Shown: one piece after another, positions 35,569-43,167 of the stretch | Layout of the letters: the number at the start of each line of letters is the position of its first letter | Position numbering within the stretch: the first letter of the stretch is position 1 | DNA from: Agromyces agglutinans | Lineage (GTDB): Bacteria; Actinomycetota; Actinomycetes; Actinomycetales; Microbacteriaceae | Direction: 5' to 3' | NCBI RefSeq assembly: GCF_009647605.1 | Contig: NZ_WJIF01000012.1 | Span: forward strand, 1 to 64,000 | DNA: 64,000 nt | Notes under the pieces: generated by a model | Databases searched by the model: none | Seen by the model: the letters and a program-made list of their open reading frames with translations, nothing else | What the model was told of the DNA's origin: nothing | Made by a program: the position numbers and the translations under genes

Positions 35569-36459
35569 TCAGTGGTCGGCGCCGACGAGGCCGCGCTCGG
35601 AGGCCTCGACCCACCGGCTCAGGAAGCGGGCGCCCGCCTCGTCGTGGATGACGTCGTCGACGTACAGCACGTCGTAGCCGGTCTCGGGCACGCCGTCGGC
35701 CGGCCGCACGTCGACATGCCGCACCGCCTCCCCCTGTTCGTGCAGCCAGTCGGCCATGCGGTAGTCGCCGCGCGAGTCGCCCATCGTGCGCCAGTGGCGC
35801 GGTCGGATGCCACGCTCGCCGAGCAGCGCGACCGCGCGCTGCGCGCCGAGGTCCTTGCCCAGCTGCACCGACTCCACGTCGGTCGAGATGATCGTCGGAT
35901 CGATGCGCCACTGCACGGCGCCCGAGGCATCCACTCGCTCGACGCCCTCGCGAACCGTGCCGAATCCGCGGGCGGCGAGCGCCTCGGCGGCGACGCGATC
36001 GAAGTCGGGCTGCGCCGCGAGATACCGGTCGGATGCCACGTCGACGCGCTGCTCGACCGAGACCATGGCCCGTTTCGTCTCGTCGAAGAACATGAGGTCG
36101 GCGAAGCGCCGCGCGACGAGCTCGCGCATCTCGGCCGCGAAATCGGCGGGCATCGCGAGGGCCTCGTCGACCTGCACCTCGCCGAGCCCGCGCTCGTCGA
36201 TCGCCGCCCAGACCGCGCCCTTCTCGCAGACCGCCCACACGGGCGCGCCCGGCTCGAGGCCGGCCGCGAGCATCGGCGGCACGACCTGCTCGGCGATGAA
36301 GGCGTCGGAACGGCCCGTGTTGAACACGACCGGATTGCCGGCGTTCGCGAGTGCGGTGAGGTCGCGCGCGATCGTGGCGATCGCGAGGCTGCGCGTCACG
36401 GGACTCGCGAGCGGCCCGTCGACGTCGAGCAGCAGGCCGAGGAGCGGGGATTCGATCAC
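35569..36459 (-). CDS. HAD-superfamily hydrolase
   Basis: This 296-residue protein has the HAD motif I LLLDVDGPLASP (nucleophile and general acid Asp), motif II in VVFNTGRSD, a large cap domain and motif IV GDSRGDYRMADWL. The cap size fits Cof-type sugar-phosphate phosphatases, although the C-terminal DVIHDEAGARFLSRWV is not typical of these. It would dephosphorylate a small metabolite. It is first in an operon with the CPBP-like gene and divergent from the M4 protease. Confidence 0.85.
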   Translation of the reverse strand: MIESPLLGLLLDVDGPLASPVTRSLAIATIARDLTALANAGNPVVFNTGRSDAFIAEQVVPPMLAAGLEPGAPVWAVCEKGAVWAAIDERGLGEVQVDEALAMPADFAAEMRELVARRFADLMFFDETKRAMVSVEQRVDVASDRYLAAQPDFDRVAAEALAARGFGTVREGVERVDASGAVQWRIDPTIISTDVESVQLGKDLGAQRAVALLGERGIRPRHWRTMGDSRGDYRMADWLHEQGEAVRHVDVRPADGVPETGYDVLYVDDVIHDEAGARFLSRWVEASERGLVGADH

Positions 36460-36530
36460 CCGGACAGCCTATTCGCGACATCCGACGACACGGCTCGCCA
36501 CGTGTCGGCGGAAGGTGCGAGCATCGACGC

Positions 36531-37607
36531 ATGACCCGGATGCGACATGCGATCGTCCCGCCCTACCTGCTCGCGCGCATCGCCGCCGTCGCCGACGAGC
36601 GCTACCCGATCGCCGCGGACGCGGCGCGGCGCTCGCTCGTGCGCGACGCGCCCGTGCGCGAGTGGCGCCTGCGCGGCGAGCTGCCGCCGTTCGCGCACGA
36701 TCGCCTGCCGTCGGTGCTGCCCGACGCCCCGTCGAGTCCCGACCGGCGCATCTCCGACGCGCAGGGCTCCGAGACCCTGCCCGGCCGGCTCGTGCGCCGC
36801 GAGGGCCAACCCGCGACGGGCGACGACGCCGTCGACGAGGCGTATGACGGGCTCGGCGACACCCACCGCATGTTCGACCGCGTCTTCGGCCGCGACTCGA
36901 TCGACGGCACCGGCATGCCGCTCGAGGCGACCGTGCACTACGGCGACCGCTACGACAACGCGTTCTGGGACGGCGAGCGCATGGTCTTCGGCGACGGCGA
37001 CGGCGAGATCTTCAGCGGCTTCACGAACTCGATCAGCGTGATCGGGCACGAACTCGCGCACGGCGTCACCGAGCGCACCGCGAACCTGCGCTACCAGGGC
37101 CAGTCGGGCGCGCTCAACGAGCACGTGTCCGACGTGTTCGGCGCCCTGGTCGAGCAGTACACGCTGGGTCAGGATGCGGGGGCGGCGACCTGGTTGATCG
37201 GCGAGGGCATCTTCACCGACGCGGTGGAGGGCCGCGCGCTGCGCTCGATGCTCGAGCCCGGCACCGCGTACGACGACGACGTGCTGGGGCGCGATCCCCA
37301 GCCCGCGCACTACGACGACTACATCCAGACCCGTGAAGACAACGGCGGCGTGCACCTGAACTCCGGCATCCCGAACCGCGCGTTCGCGCTCGCGGCGACG
37401 GCGCTCGGCGGGTTCGCGTGGGAGCACATGGGCCGCATCTGGTACGCCACGCTGACCTCCGGCCGGCTCGCCGTCGACACGGGGTTCCACCGGTTCGCGG
37501 GCGAGACCGTGCGCGCGGCGTCCGAGCGCTTCGGCGCCGACTCGCGCGAGACCCGGGCCGTGCGCGAGGCGTGGGCGGCCGTCGGCGTCGCTCCCGAAGA
37601 GGTCTAG
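36531..37607 (+). CDS. Protealysin-like M4 (thermolysin-family) metalloprotease
   Basis: This 358-residue protease has no signal peptide and a short propeptide with the protealysin-type precursor motif HAIVPPYLLARIA. The catalytic domain has HELAH at residues 173-177 (in GHELAHGVTERTA), the third zinc ligand E197 in ALNEHVSDVFGALVEQ, and the substrate-loop GGVHLNSGIPNRAF near residue 285. Length fits protealysins rather than secreted thermolysins. Lack of a signal suggests a cytoplasmic or non-classically released enzyme. One nucleotide after its stop begins a membrane-protein gene, and a probable inhibitor gene follows. Confidence 0.92.
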   Translation: MTRMRHAIVPPYLLARIAAVADERYPIAADAARRSLVRDAPVREWRLRGELPPFAHDRLPSVLPDAPSSPDRRISDAQGSETLPGRLVRREGQPATGDDAVDEAYDGLGDTHRMFDRVFGRDSIDGTGMPLEATVHYGDRYDNAFWDGERMVFGDGDGEIFSGFTNSISVIGHELAHGVTERTANLRYQGQSGALNEHVSDVFGALVEQYTLGQDAGAATWLIGEGIFTDAVEGRALRSMLEPGTAYDDDVLGRDPQPAHYDDYIQTREDNGGVHLNSGIPNRAFALAATALGGFAWEHMGRIWYATLTSGRLAVDTGFHRFAGETVRAASERFGADSRETRAVREAWAAVGVAPEEV

Positions 37608-37608
37608 C

Positions 37609-38697
37609 GTGCCCGAAGTCGCCCCCTCGCTGGCCGACCCACGCCCGGTCCGAATCCCCACGCACGCCGAATACGTCGACAACCGGCGCGACGCGCGCGA
37701 ATTCGGGCACGACTTCGCCCTCCTGCCCACCCTTGGCGCGGCGGCCGTCGTCGCCGTCGCGGCCGCAACCGCCGTCGTCATCGCCGTGCTCGCCCTGGAA
37801 GACGCGGTGCGTTCGAGCACCACGACCGACGACTGGTCGAGCTTGGCGGGCCCGCTGCTCGGCATCGGCACCTTCGTCGGCGTACTCGTGCTCGCGTACC
37901 GCGTCATCGTCGGCCGCATGCTCGACCGCGAATTGCGGGCCCAACGATGGGCGGAGGCGCACGGATTCGCCTACGAGACCGGTGGCGAGCTGCACCTGCC
38001 GGGGCTCATCTTCGGCATCGGCGACGACCCGCACGTGGTCGAGCGCGTGCGATCGCTCGACGGCGCCAGGTCGGTCGAAGCGGGCACCTACCGGTACACG
38101 ACCGGCAGCCGCAAGAGCCGCACCATCCATGAGTGGACCTATGTGGCCGTGCGCCTGGAGGCCCCGCTCCCGCACCTCGTGCTCGACGCGAGAGCGAACG
38201 ACCTCGGTGGCTCGAACCTGCCGGCCAGCCTCTCGCGGCACCAGCGGCTGAGCCTCGAGGGCGACTTCGATCGCTGGTTCCAGCTCTACGCGCCGTCGGG
38301 CTACGAGACCGACGCGCTCTACGTGTTCACCCCCGACCTGATGGCCCTGCTGATCGACCAGGCGGGCGCCGACGACGTCGAGCTCGTCGACGACTGGATG
38401 ATCGGCTACCGCAAGGGGCCCGCCGACCTCGCGTCGCCCGAGTTCTGGGAACGGTTGCGCCGGCTCGGCGTGACCGTCGCCGATGGGGTCGCGAAGCGCG
38501 CGGCACGGTACCGCGACGACCGGGTCACCGGAAACCTGCGACCGGCCGAAGCGATCCTGGCGGGCGTCGCCGCGCCTCCCGCACGTGTCGCGACGCCCGG
38601 CCGGCGGCTGCGTCGACGCGTCTCCTGGCGGACCTGGGTCGTGCCCGTGATCGCCGCCGTGTGGATCGCGATCATCGCCGGACGCGTGTTCGGCTGA
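37609..38697 (+). CDS. Membrane protein between protease and inhibitor, function unknown
   Basis: This 362-residue protein starts GTG 1 nt after the protease stop with GAAGAGG inside the protease's end. Two membrane segments lie at about 40-65 and 82-102, a soluble alpha/beta region of about 220 residues follows (AEAHGFAYETGGELHLPGLI, LYVFTPDLMALLIDQAGA), and a last membrane segment closes the chain (VVPVIAAVWIAIIAG). I do not recognise the family; the central part recalls bacterial DUF3137-like membrane proteins only loosely. Strict coupling to the protease suggests joint expression. Confidence 0.8.
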   Translation: MPEVAPSLADPRPVRIPTHAEYVDNRRDAREFGHDFALLPTLGAAAVVAVAAATAVVIAVLALEDAVRSSTTTDDWSSLAGPLLGIGTFVGVLVLAYRVIVGRMLDRELRAQRWAEAHGFAYETGGELHLPGLIFGIGDDPHVVERVRSLDGARSVEAGTYRYTTGSRKSRTIHEWTYVAVRLEAPLPHLVLDARANDLGGSNLPASLSRHQRLSLEGDFDRWFQLYAPSGYETDALYVFTPDLMALLIDQAGADDVELVDDWMIGYRKGPADLASPEFWERLRRLGVTVADGVAKRAARYRDDRVTGNLRPAEAILAGVAAPPARVATPGRRLRRRVSWRTWVVPVIAAVWIAIIAGRVFG

Positions 38698-38723
38698 CGA
38701 CGGCACGGGAGTACGATCGCCGC

Positions 38724-39023
38724 ATGGACGTCTCAGTCTCGAGGTCGGGCGGCATCGGCGGCCTCCGGCTCGTGTGGGAGGTCGACCTCGATCGCGAGCC
38801 CGACCGGGAGTCATGGGAGGTGCTCCTCCACGACATCCCATGGGACGAGGTGCCGCCCGCACCGCCCGAGCCCGACCGCTTCATCTACCGCATCCGCTGC
38901 GAGCCGCACGAGGCGACGCTCGCCGAGCGGCAGGTCACGGGGCCGTGGCGGGAGCTGGTCGATCGGGTGCGGGCGCGCTCGGAGCCGCGGCGCGCAGCAT
39001 CAGGACCACGCCGAGCGCGATGA
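38724..39023 (+). CDS. Emfourin-type protealysin inhibitor
   Basis: This 99-residue protein begins MDVSVSRSGGIGGLRLVWEV and contains LLHDIPWDEVPPAPPEPDRF and ATLAERQVTGPWRELVDRV. The SRSGG start, central beta strands and WRELVDRV end match the emfourin family, small inhibitors encoded next to protealysin-like M4 proteases. TACGAT lies 6 nt before the ATG and no ribosome binding site is seen, so it may have its own leaderless promoter. The last 30 residues overlap, on the opposite strand, the end of the YhhN gene. Confidence 0.8.
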   Translation: MDVSVSRSGGIGGLRLVWEVDLDREPDRESWEVLLHDIPWDEVPPAPPEPDRFIYRIRCEPHEATLAERQVTGPWRELVDRVRARSEPRRAASGPRRAR

Positions 39024-39663
39024 GGCCCTGCGCCGCGAGGTAGGTGCCCATGACCGCGAGGTCGTGCGCGGCGAACTCGTACCCGGGCAGGAAGCGGCCG
39101 AGCGCGAGCACCGAGTCGGAGACGACGAACAGTGCCCCGCCGGCCGCCACGAGGCGGCCGCGGGTCGAGGCGACCGCGGCCATCGCTCCGAGCACCAGGC
39201 CGTAGACGGCGACGGGTGCGAACAGCGCCCCGAGATGCGGGCCGAGCAGCAGCAGGAACCCGACATACCAGGCGGTGTACGCCGCCAGCACCGGAAGCCG
39301 GGGTCGCCGGCGAGCCGCCGCAGCATCGGACGGCCTGCCGAGCCGCACGAAGAGCACGAGGTACAGCACATGGGCCACGAGGAATCCGAGGAGCCCCGCG
39401 ACGAACCACATCGGGCCGGGGAACGTCAGCAGCACGTCGCCCGCCCACGACGCGGCGATCGCCGCGACGAGCAGCGCACCGGATGCTCCGGGCCGGGGTC
39501 GGAGGGCGAGCAGCACGGCCAGCGCGAGCAGAGGCATCAGCAGCGCCTTGGTCGCCGTGATCGACCACGACGGGCCGGTGACGAGGAGCAGGAGGTGCAC
39601 CGCGGAGAGGACGAGGTAGGGCAGGAAGAGCGGCAGGAGGGAGCGGAGCGGACGGGCGGTCAC
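38935..39663 (-). CDS. YhhN-family (lysoplasmalogenase) membrane protein
   Basis: This 242-residue protein has about eight membrane segments and the YhhN pattern: KALLMPLLALAVLLAL, SWAGDVLLTFPG, GLLGFLVAHVLYLVLFV, LFVVSDSVLALGRF and FAAHDLAVMGTYLAAQGLI. Family members hydrolyse the vinyl-ether bond of lysoplasmalogens, although bacterial roles are less clear. The start is GTG. Its last 89 bp overlap the inhibitor gene from the other strand, adding an Ala/Pro-rich tail to the protein. Confidence 0.88.
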   Translation of the reverse strand: MTARPLRSLLPLFLPYLVLSAVHLLLLVTGPSWSITATKALLMPLLALAVLLALRPRPGASGALLVAAIAASWAGDVLLTFPGPMWFVAGLLGFLVAHVLYLVLFVRLGRPSDAAAARRRPRLPVLAAYTAWYVGFLLLLGPHLGALFAPVAVYGLVLGAMAAVASTRGRLVAAGGALFVVSDSVLALGRFLPGYEFAAHDLAVMGTYLAAQGLIALGVVLMLRAAAPSAPAPDRPAPATAP

Positions 39664-39720
39664 GTCTTCGTGGCCTTTCGGGAGAAGTTCGGGGGCGGGC
39701 CGGAACGGGGCGGGTGCGAC

Positions 39721-39750
39721 GAGGGGCCGCCGGTCGCCCGGCGGCCCCTC
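39721..39750 (-). terminator. Terminator after the FKBP gene
   Basis: GAGGGGCCGCCGG / CCGGCGGCCCCTC is a perfect 13-bp stem with a 4-nt loop, 20 bp past the FKBP stop on the minus strand. Confidence 0.8.
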
Positions 39751-39770
39751 GAGGGTTCAGGTGATCGGGA

Positions 39771-40142
39771 TCAGCTGACGCCGAGCAGGTCGATCACGAA
39801 GATCAGCGTCTGGCCCGAGAGTCGGTGTCCGCCGCCTGCTGGGCCGTAGGCCTTCTGCGGCGGCACGGTGAGCTTGCGGCGCCCGCCGACCTTCATGCCG
39901 GGAATGCCCTCCTGCCAGCCGGCGATGAGCGCCTGCAGCGGGAAGTTGATGGACTGGCCGCGGCTCCACGAGGAGTCGAACTCCTCGCCCGAGTCGTATT
40001 CGACGCCGAGGTAGTGCACGTCGACCGTCGCGCCGGGCGTCGCCTCGGCGCCGTCGCCCACGACGAGATCCTCGATGACGAGGTCGGCGGGAGCGGGCCC
40101 CTCGGGAGCGTCGATCTCTGGCTTCTTGCTGGTGTCGGTCAT
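39771..40142 (-). CDS. FKBP-type peptidyl-prolyl isomerase
   Basis: This 123-residue protein has a short hydrophilic N-terminus and a complete FKBP domain: ATVDVHYLGVEYDSGEEFDSS, FPLQALIAGWQEGIPGMKVG, RRKLTVPPQKAYGPAG and QTLIFVIDLLGV. The active-site aromatic and aspartate residues are present. No signal peptide, so it is a cytoplasmic folding catalyst. I chose MTDTSKKPE as the start; an in-frame ATG 9 nt upstream is possible. Confidence 0.95.
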   Translation of the reverse strand: MTDTSKKPEIDAPEGPAPADLVIEDLVVGDGAEATPGATVDVHYLGVEYDSGEEFDSSWSRGQSINFPLQALIAGWQEGIPGMKVGGRRKLTVPPQKAYGPAGGGHRLSGQTLIFVIDLLGVS

Positions 40143-40290
40143 GCGTTCCATCCAATCGGATGCCCCGCCGCCTGTCCATCCGAGGGACCCTCGACGACGG
40201 CGACGCCGGCCTGGCACGAGGGTGCTGGCGGACGGATGTCCACTCTTGCCTTGCGCCGACCGCCCGCGCGTTGCACGCTGGAATCCGCAG

Positions 40291-40343
40291 AACCCGCCGC
40301 CCCGCGAACTGTCGGCAGTGCCACAGTCCGGGCGGCGGGTTTT
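40291..40343. terminator. 12-bp hairpin with a T-run on the + strand
   Basis: AACCCGCCGCCC (40291-40302) pairs with GGGCGGCGGGTT (40330-40341), the loop carries an ACTG/CAGT mini-stem, and TTTT (40340-40343) ends the + strand arm. It lies between two minus-strand genes (PrsW stop at 40378, FKBP start at 40142). It may end the PrsW transcript, but the T-run faces the other direction. The rest of this 235-bp gap shows no other feature. Confidence 0.6.
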
Positions 40344-40377
40344 CACGTGCCGGGCCGGGCGTGCGCGGTCGGCGCCA

Positions 40378-41568
40378 TCAGGCGTGCACGCTCGGCGCCA
40401 TCAGGCTCGCGCGGTCGGCGGCGATGCGCGCGAGCAGCGCCCGCTCGTCGTGCGCGCGCCGCACGTCGGCACGCCCCGTCGCGATCATCTGGCGGTCGAA
40501 CGCGAGGTGCGTGGCATCCGCGATGAGTCGGCGCATCGTCGCCGTGCGCGCGGGCCGGAGGCCCTTGGCCCAGCGCATCGCGCCGCGCCGGCCGGCGTGC
40601 GTGGCCAGCATGTCGACCTCGGCCGGCGCGAACCAGCCGGCGGCCGCGTACTCGGCGAGCCGCGCGCGCGTGATCGCCACCTCCCGACGGCGAAGCAGCA
40701 CGGTCGCGACGACGGCCGCCGCGAAGATCGGCACCTGCACCGTGAGGTAGAGCCCGACCGCATCGGGCGAGAACGCGAGCGAGCCGTTCCAGAGGGCGTG
40801 CAGGGCCGTCGCGGCCGCGAGGCCGAGCAGGAACCATCCGATGACCCGGGCGCCGCCGCCCCGCCGCGCCGCGATGCCGAGCGCAAGTCCCGTGCACGCC
40901 GTGAAGAGCACGTGCGCGAACGGGGAGAAGATCGCCCGCACGACGAAGGTCGCGCCGAGCCCGGCCGCGCCGTCCTCGACGAGCGCGGACCCGAAGTAGA
41001 GGATGTTCTCGGTGAACGCGAACCCGGCGGCGATCGTGGCCGCGTAGACGAGGCCGTCGACCGGCCCGTCGAAGTGCGAGCGCGAGAACAGGTAGAGCGC
41101 CAGCACGCCGACGCCCTTCGCCGCCTCCTCGACGATGGGCGCCTGCACGACGGCCTGCAGGGCGCTGTCGGGGGCTGCGCCGATCGCCGCGGCCGCCGCG
41201 AGCTGCACGCCGAGGTCGACGACGAGCGCGATCGCGACCGACACCGCCGCGCCCCAGAGGAACGCGAACCAGAGCGCCCAGCGCGGCTCGGGCTCCCAGC
41301 GGTCGACCCAGCGGATGGCGAGCAGCACGGCGGCCAACGGGATGAGCGCCAGCGCCGCGCCGACGGCGACCGTCGACGCGCCCATCGCGACGACGAGGTA
41401 GGCGATGACGAGCAGGCCCACGCCGCCCGCGAGCACGATGCCGATGATGGCGAAGACGAGCCCTCCCGTGCGAGGGCGGGGCGGCACGGCCGCCCACGGC
41501 GACGTCGAGGCGACCGGATGCGGGTTGGGTCGGGGGTACGGGTTCGGGCCGGGCTGCGTGTGGATCAC
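40378..41568 (-). CDS. PrsW-family intramembrane metalloprotease
   Basis: This 396-residue protein has a proline-rich N-terminus and about eight membrane segments with PrsW motifs: PIVEEAAKGVGVLALY (EExxK), GFAFTENILYFG, FSPFAHVLFTACTGLALG and AATALHALWNG. PrsW proteins cleave anti-sigma factors or other membrane proteins; the substrate here is unknown. A C-terminal cytoplasmic region of about 100 residues is present. It follows the FAD oxidase gene by 10 nt. Confidence 0.92.
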   Translation of the reverse strand: MIHTQPGPNPYPRPNPHPVASTSPWAAVPPRPRTGGLVFAIIGIVLAGGVGLLVIAYLVVAMGASTVAVGAALALIPLAAVLLAIRWVDRWEPEPRWALWFAFLWGAAVSVAIALVVDLGVQLAAAAAIGAAPDSALQAVVQAPIVEEAAKGVGVLALYLFSRSHFDGPVDGLVYAATIAAGFAFTENILYFGSALVEDGAAGLGATFVVRAIFSPFAHVLFTACTGLALGIAARRGGGARVIGWFLLGLAAATALHALWNGSLAFSPDAVGLYLTVQVPIFAAAVVATVLLRRREVAITRARLAEYAAAGWFAPAEVDMLATHAGRRGAMRWAKGLRPARTATMRRLIADATHLAFDRQMIATGRADVRRAHDERALLARIAADRASLMAPSVHA

Positions 41569-41578
41569 GTGCGCGACC

Positions 41579-43093
41579 CTATCGATCCCGACCGACCGCA
41601 GGCGAGTGCGCGGGCTCGTCGGGCTCGAACATGACCGCGGGATTCAGGATGCCCGCGGGATCGAACACCGCCTTGATCGACCGCTGCAGCTCCCACTGGT
41701 CGTCGCCGAGTTCGTCGCGCAGCCAGCGCCGCTTCAGCACGCCGACCCCGTGCTCGCCCGTGAGCGTGCCCCCGAGGGCGACCGCTGCGCGGAAGAGCTC
41801 GTCGGCGGCCGACCAGACGTGCAGCGGCACATCGGGCTCGCCGGGCGCGGGCTCGTCGAACACGAAGTTGGGATGGAGGTTGCCGTCGCCGGCGTGCGCG
41901 AGCGTCGGGATCTCGAGGCAGTGCTTCGCGCCGATCCGCTCGATGGCGCGGAACATCTCGGGCAGCCGGGAGCGCGGCACCGCGACATCCTCGATGAGCA
42001 CGCGGCCCCGTGCGGCGAGGGCCGGATGCATCGACCGGCGGATCTCGAGCAGGCGCTCGCCCGTCGCGGCATCCGTGGATGTCGTCACCCGGCCGCCCGC
42101 GTCGGCGAGGATCGCGGCGATCGCGGCCGCCTCCTCGGCCGCGCCGGTGCCGTCGGCCTGCGCGAGCAGGAACGCCTCCCCCGCCTCCAGGCGATCGAGC
42201 GGGGTGCCCGCGAGCCGGTCGGCGACGGCCGAGCCGTCGACGGTGCCGCCGTCGTGCGAGCCGCCGTCGCGCGCGCCGCCGTCGAGCGCACCGCTCGCCA
42301 GGTATTCGACCACGCGAGCGAGGCCGGCCGCGTCGATCAGTTCGAGGACCGCCGGGCGCAGGCGCGCGGCGGTCACCCGGGCGGATGCCACGGCCGCGGC
42401 CGTGACGTCGGGGAACACGGCGGCGACCGTCACGGGCTCCCCCGCGGGCATCGGTCGGAGCCGCACGGTCGCCTCGACGATGACCCCGAGCGTGCCCTCG
42501 CTGCCGGTCAGCAGCGCGGTGAGGTCGTACCCCGTGACACCCTTCACGGTGCGGTGGCCGGTGCGCAGCAGGCGTCCGTCGGCGAGCACGACGGCGAGCC
42601 CCAGCACCGCCTCGCGCGTCACGCCGTACTTCGCGCAGAGCAGGCCCCCGGCATTGGTGGCGATGTTGCCGCCGATCGAGGAGATCGCCCGGCTCGCGGG
42701 GTCGGGCGCGAACCAGAGGCCGAGCGGTGCGAGGGCCGCGTTCAGGTCGCCGTTGATGACGCCCGCCTCGACGACCGCCAGCTCGTTCGCCTCGTCGATC
42801 TCGAGGACGCGGCGCATGCCCGACACGTCGAGCACGATCGCGCCCTCGCTCGCCACGCCGCCGCCGGCGAGTCCGGTGCCCGCGCCGCGCGGCACGACCG
42901 GGGTGCCCGACGCGCTCGCGAGCCGGAGCGTCGACTGGACGTCGGCGACCGAGGTCGCCCGGACGATCGCGAGCGGCGTCGCCGGGCTGACGAGACCCGA
43001 GCGGTCCTCGCGAGCGGCGCGGAGATCCGATGCTTCGGTGGAGACGGCGTCGCCGAGCTCATCGATGAGTCGGGCGAGGATCGGGTTCGGCAT
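41579..43093 (-). CDS. FAD-linked oxidase (GlcD/D-lactate dehydrogenase type)
   Basis: This 504-residue protein has the PCMH-type FAD-binding domain (VVPRGAGTGLAGGGVASEG, ISSIGGNIATNAGGLLCAKYGV, TGSEGTLGVIVEAT) and the C-terminal FAD-oxidase domain with LAHAGDGNLHPNFVFD and TGEHGVGVLKRRWL. It would oxidise a 2-hydroxyacid such as D-lactate or glycolate to the oxoacid. The region near residues 265-285 carries a short in-frame tandem repeat (DGG-AR-DGG-SH-DGG). L-fucose catabolism nearby yields lactate, but a link is only suggestive because that lactate is normally the L-isomer. Confidence 0.9.
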   Translation of the reverse strand: MPNPILARLIDELGDAVSTEASDLRAAREDRSGLVSPATPLAIVRATSVADVQSTLRLASASGTPVVPRGAGTGLAGGGVASEGAIVLDVSGMRRVLEIDEANELAVVEAGVINGDLNAALAPLGLWFAPDPASRAISSIGGNIATNAGGLLCAKYGVTREAVLGLAVVLADGRLLRTGHRTVKGVTGYDLTALLTGSEGTLGVIVEATVRLRPMPAGEPVTVAAVFPDVTAAAVASARVTAARLRPAVLELIDAAGLARVVEYLASGALDGGARDGGSHDGGTVDGSAVADRLAGTPLDRLEAGEAFLLAQADGTGAAEEAAAIAAILADAGGRVTTSTDAATGERLLEIRRSMHPALAARGRVLIEDVAVPRSRLPEMFRAIERIGAKHCLEIPTLAHAGDGNLHPNFVFDEPAPGEPDVPLHVWSAADELFRAAVALGGTLTGEHGVGVLKRRWLRDELGDDQWELQRSIKAVFDPAGILNPAVMFEPDEPAHSPAVGRDR

Positions 43094-43167
43094 GCCGTCA
43101 TCCTAGGCGTCCGGGTCATGTCCGATTCCCGCTGGTCGAGGTCGGTGGGGCGTGCGAGGCTGGAGAC

